NCBI RefSeq assembly: GCF_000499385.1
Contig: NW_013655030.1
Coordinates: 135,727-199,726 of the forward strand
DNA: 64,000 nt
Reading direction: 5' to 3'
Source of the DNA: Eimeria necatrix
Taxonomy: Eukaryota > Apicomplexa > Conoidasida > Eucoccidiorida > Eimeriidae
The position numbers and the translations under genes are program-made. Positions 61,697 to 64,000 of this stretch are shown here, in pieces (positions within the stretch are counted from its first letter, which is position 1; each line of letters begins with the position of its first letter). Under the pieces are notes generated by a model. The model was given only the letters and a program-made list of their open reading frames with translations. It was not told where the DNA came from and did not search any database.

Positions 61697-62293
61697 ATGC
61701 TGCTGCTGCTGCTGCTGTTGCTGCTGCTTCTGCTGTTGCTGCTGCTGCTGCTGCTGTGGCTGCTGCTTCTGCTGTTGTTGCTGCTTCTGCTGCTGCTGCT
61801 GTGGCTGCTGCTTCTGCTGTTGTTGTTGTTGCTGCTGCTGCTGCTGTGGCTGCTGCTGCTGTTGCTGCTGCTCCTGCTGCTGCTGCAGCTCCCGCTGTTC
61901 TTGATGCCTCTGCTGCTGCTCGGGCAGAGGAAACAAGTGGGAAGAGTAAAGTCCGTTTCTCTTTCTTCTGGGGCTGTGGGGCCCCACACCCAAAAAGTCA
62001 AGAAAGACCTGAAGCAGCTGCTGCTTGTTTTTCTGGTTTTTACCCCCGTCATTCATCCCTGCGCGAAGTCCCAAACCCTAGGGCCGATTCTAAGCCACAA
62101 ACCCTAGTTCGCGGCCGCCCCGGCCCCCAGGGTTTAGGGTTTAGGGTTTGGGGTTTAGGGTTTAGGGTTACCGAAGTCGTGGTCATCCCATGTGCCATCA
62201 TAAAAACGAAGACTTTCTCTAAACATCTTCAGGGAGGCAATGTCGAGCAAAGAGGAAAGAGAAGCGCTCACTGAGGCCACATCGGAGCCCTCT

Positions 62294-62339
<46 letters not shown>

Positions 62340-63018
62340 GGCGGAGGCTCATCTTGTTGTCTTTATACACCCACAGTCGCCAAAGGCAAGACACGCTGCG
62401 GAGGCTGAAGCAGCAGCTGCAGCAGCAGCACCAACAACTGCAGCAACAGCAAGCTCGTACAAGCAGACCCAGAAACGCGGACGGCGCCTTCGGTAGCAGA
62501 TGCAGCAGCAAACTCACCAGCAGCAGCAGCAGCAGCAGCAGCAGTAGCAGCAACAGAGGGAACAGCAGCAGCCACAACAGCAGCAGCAGCAAACCTGCGT
62601 ATCCTGCGTCGCCAACCCAGAGCCATCCTTCTGGGTGTGTCGCTCGAATGGTTTCGAAGACCTTCTCCCGCCTGGCAGCAGCCAGAGCAGCAGCTGCTTT
62701 AGCTGCTGCTGTTGCTGCTCCTGACTCTGCTGCTGCCTCCCACCGGTGCCTTTGCCGAAAACAAGACCCGAAGGCCAAGCGATGCAGGGGGAAGTCGTAA
62801 ACAACATCTGCAGCAGCAAGCTCTCGCTCCGCAGCATCGGCGGCGCCGACAGCAGCAGCAGCAGCAGCGGCAGCGTCTACTGCAGCACGGTTTGCTGCTG
62901 GCACCGGGATACTGCTGGCCTCTTTTGCTGCTCGGCTACTTGCAGCAGCAGCAAGGCACACCAGCAGAGCCCCGACAGCGGCCAGGGCAGTCCCCTGCCG
63001 CCGACGTTCCCAACTCAT
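59891..63018 (-). CDS. PhoD-like metallophosphatase, secreted or membrane-bound
   Basis: Exons: 62595-63018, a small unresolved exon, 62172-62395, 61515-62058, 61173-61284, 61011-60865, 60637-60460 and 60330-59891. A signal peptide (GTALAAVGALLVCLAAAASS) is followed by HRLAFGSCFRQ, EGWLWVGDAGYAG and the metal-binding GTWDDHDFG joined across an intron to MNDGGK. Then come FLDFLGVGPHSPRRKRNGLY, VRVLLLDTRSERD, GDVLGEEQWAWLE, HIVVSSVQ, FFLSGDVHFTELLG, LELTSSGMTHS and NFGLVDF. This order is diagnostic for the PhoD/alkaline phosphatase D family, which hydrolyses phosphate mono- or diesters with Fe/Ca or similar metals. A long Gln run splits the metal-site half. The C-terminus has a Leu-rich hydrophobic stretch and a basic, Ser-rich tail, suggesting a type I membrane form. 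Two consecutive introns use GC donors (CAG|GCGCGT, AAG|GCGAGT), each required by phase. Confidence 0.93.
61032..61070. repeat. Telomere-like heptamers near PhoD acceptor
   Basis: Four CCCTAAA units on the plus strand, TTTAGGG on the PhoD sense strand, end about 20 bases before the acceptor at 61012. They can pair with the cluster at 61128-61166 in the same intron. Confidence 0.88.
61128..61166. repeat. Telomere-like heptamers at PhoD GC donor
   Basis: Five TTTAGGG units on the plus strand, CCCTAAA on the PhoD sense strand, begin about six bases after the GC donor at 61172. Confidence 0.9.
61291..61386. repeat. Telomere-like heptamers before PhoD acceptor
   Basis: About ten CCCTAAA units with scattered changes on the plus strand. 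On the sense strand they read TTTAGGG and stop five bases before the acceptor at 61285. A shorter mixed copy (61470-61493) lies near the donor of the same intron. Confidence 0.9.
62130..62170. repeat. Telomere-like heptamers at PhoD donor
   Basis: Five or six TTTAGGG-type units on the plus strand. On the PhoD sense strand the intron opens GTAACCCTAAACCC, so the splice donor is the edge of the repeat itself. Inverse copies (62074-62107) lie toward the acceptor at 62059. Confidence 0.92.
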
Positions 63019-64000
63019 GATTCGCCAGCAAAGGCAGCAGCAGCAGCAGCTGCTGCTGCTGTTTACAGTGATGTCTTCGAAGGTAGATTTGCACTTGCTG
63101 CTGCTGCTGCGCTTCTTCCTTCGGCATGTGCGGCTGCTGCTCCAACTTTGGGCGTCGCTTGCAGACCGAGCAGCTGTGCTGCTGCTGGTCAGGGATGCAA
63201 CTCCTGCTGCACAGATGCAGCAAAGAGGAGCTGCTGCTGCATTAAAAGCAAATTAGTTTATTACATGGAATTAACATTTTTGGAGTGTGCGGGGACTTGA
63301 GCGATCATCCAGTGCTTGGGTTGGAGGCCTTGCTGCAGCAGCAGCAATGAGCAGCAGCAGCTACCACTGCCGCCTAAGCAGCAGCCTCTCCTGCTACGCG
63401 TGCTGCTGCTCGTGGTGCTGCTCCGCCACATATTATTCCTTGTATTGTCATTTGTGATTGTCTGATTTCTTTTTTGTCTTTGAGGAGACGTGGAGGCTTA
63501 CAGGTTACTTTTGGTGCTGTTTCTCTTCTGCTGCTTGCGTGCTGCGACGCTGGACAGGTGATCTTATGCAGCAACGCCGTGCTGCTGCTTCCTGTGGACA
63601 ACCCGCGCCAGCTGCCTTCCCTAGTGGCAGGCGCAGCACTAACACTAGAGTCAACGGAAGCGTTTGCTGCTGCAGCAAACAACTGAATGCAACTCTGCTA
63701 CGCAGCAGCAGCTCCTTCCGTTCTCTTGGGGTCACCTGGGCGGCGTTTCGTCTGGCGCTGCAGTCGCAGCAGCAGCAGCAATAGCGGTTTCAGCAACAGC
63801 AAATGCTGCACTGACTGCAGCGGGAGGACAAACTGAACAACAGTGAGGGCAGCAGGAGCGGGAGCGGCAGCAGCAGCAGCCACTGCAGCAAGTGCTGACC
63901 TGGGTGTCAGTGACAGCAGCAACATCATTCTCGGTACGCACGCACGTCTTGCACGATATGGAGCGCCGGCATTGCATGTCGTTGCCGCTGCAGCAGCTGC
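63019..64000. other. Right-edge region, possible start of another gene
   Basis: The first part is the likely PhoD promoter. A plus-strand frame at 63474-63686 (QVILCSNAVLLLPVDNPRQ) and an open plus-strand block at about 63860-64000 (ADLGVSDSSNIILGTHARLA) look protein-like and may be exons of a gene that continues right. A minus-strand frame overlaps the second block. No family was recognised. Confidence 0.3.

Overview
The window looks like nuclear DNA of a coccidian apicomplexan, most likely an Eimeria species. The evidence is intron-rich genes, coding sequence saturated with CAG trinucleotides that give runs of Ala, Gln and Ser, many interstitial copies of the telomere-type heptamer TTTAGGG/CCCTAAA, and a flagellar gene consistent with flagellated microgametes. 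The species cannot be fixed from the sequence alone.

Bases 1 to about 28,300 are repeat-poor. From left to right they hold: the 5' part of an unidentified secreted-protein gene running off the left edge (minus); a single-exon membrin/Bos1-type Qb-SNARE (minus, 2181-3044); a four-exon SR splicing factor with an RRM and a long RS domain (plus, 6959-9915); a ten-exon type I DnaJ/Hsp40 with a CaaX end (minus, 12125-15256); and a many-exon HEAT-repeat protein resembling the PP2A scaffold subunit (plus, 19916-24443). Long stretches between them show no convincing gene but contain a degenerate tandem repeat, a near-perfect palindrome and a diverged dispersed repeat pair.

From about 28,300 to the right end the sequence is repeat-rich. 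It holds: a giant six-exon FMP27/SABRE/Hobbit (BLTP2)-type bridge-like lipid-transfer protein of about 4,826 residues (plus, 28813-44379); the mismatch-repair ATPase MLH1 (minus, 44945-49875), carrying an internal tandem duplication of about 285 bp that shifts its frame; an unidentified plus-strand coding signal; a CTAG-rich palindromic tract and a 24-bp satellite; proteasome subunit beta-7/PSMB4 (minus, 52970-54610), whose C-terminus runs into that satellite; the cilia protein CFAP206 (plus, 55775-59362); and a PhoD-like metallophosphatase with a signal peptide and a C-terminal hydrophobic segment (minus, 59891-63018).

The genes are mostly unrelated housekeeping functions: ER-Golgi transport, splicing, protein folding, lipid transfer, DNA repair, protein turnover, the axoneme and phosphate metabolism. 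The unusual biology lies in the repeats and gene architecture. CAG runs on the coding strand lie mainly in exons, and CTG runs mainly in introns. CCCTAAA copies gather behind splice donors and TTTAGGG copies in front of acceptors, so some introns have complementary ends. Five of the 35 introns I could fix by reading phase use GC instead of GT at the donor.
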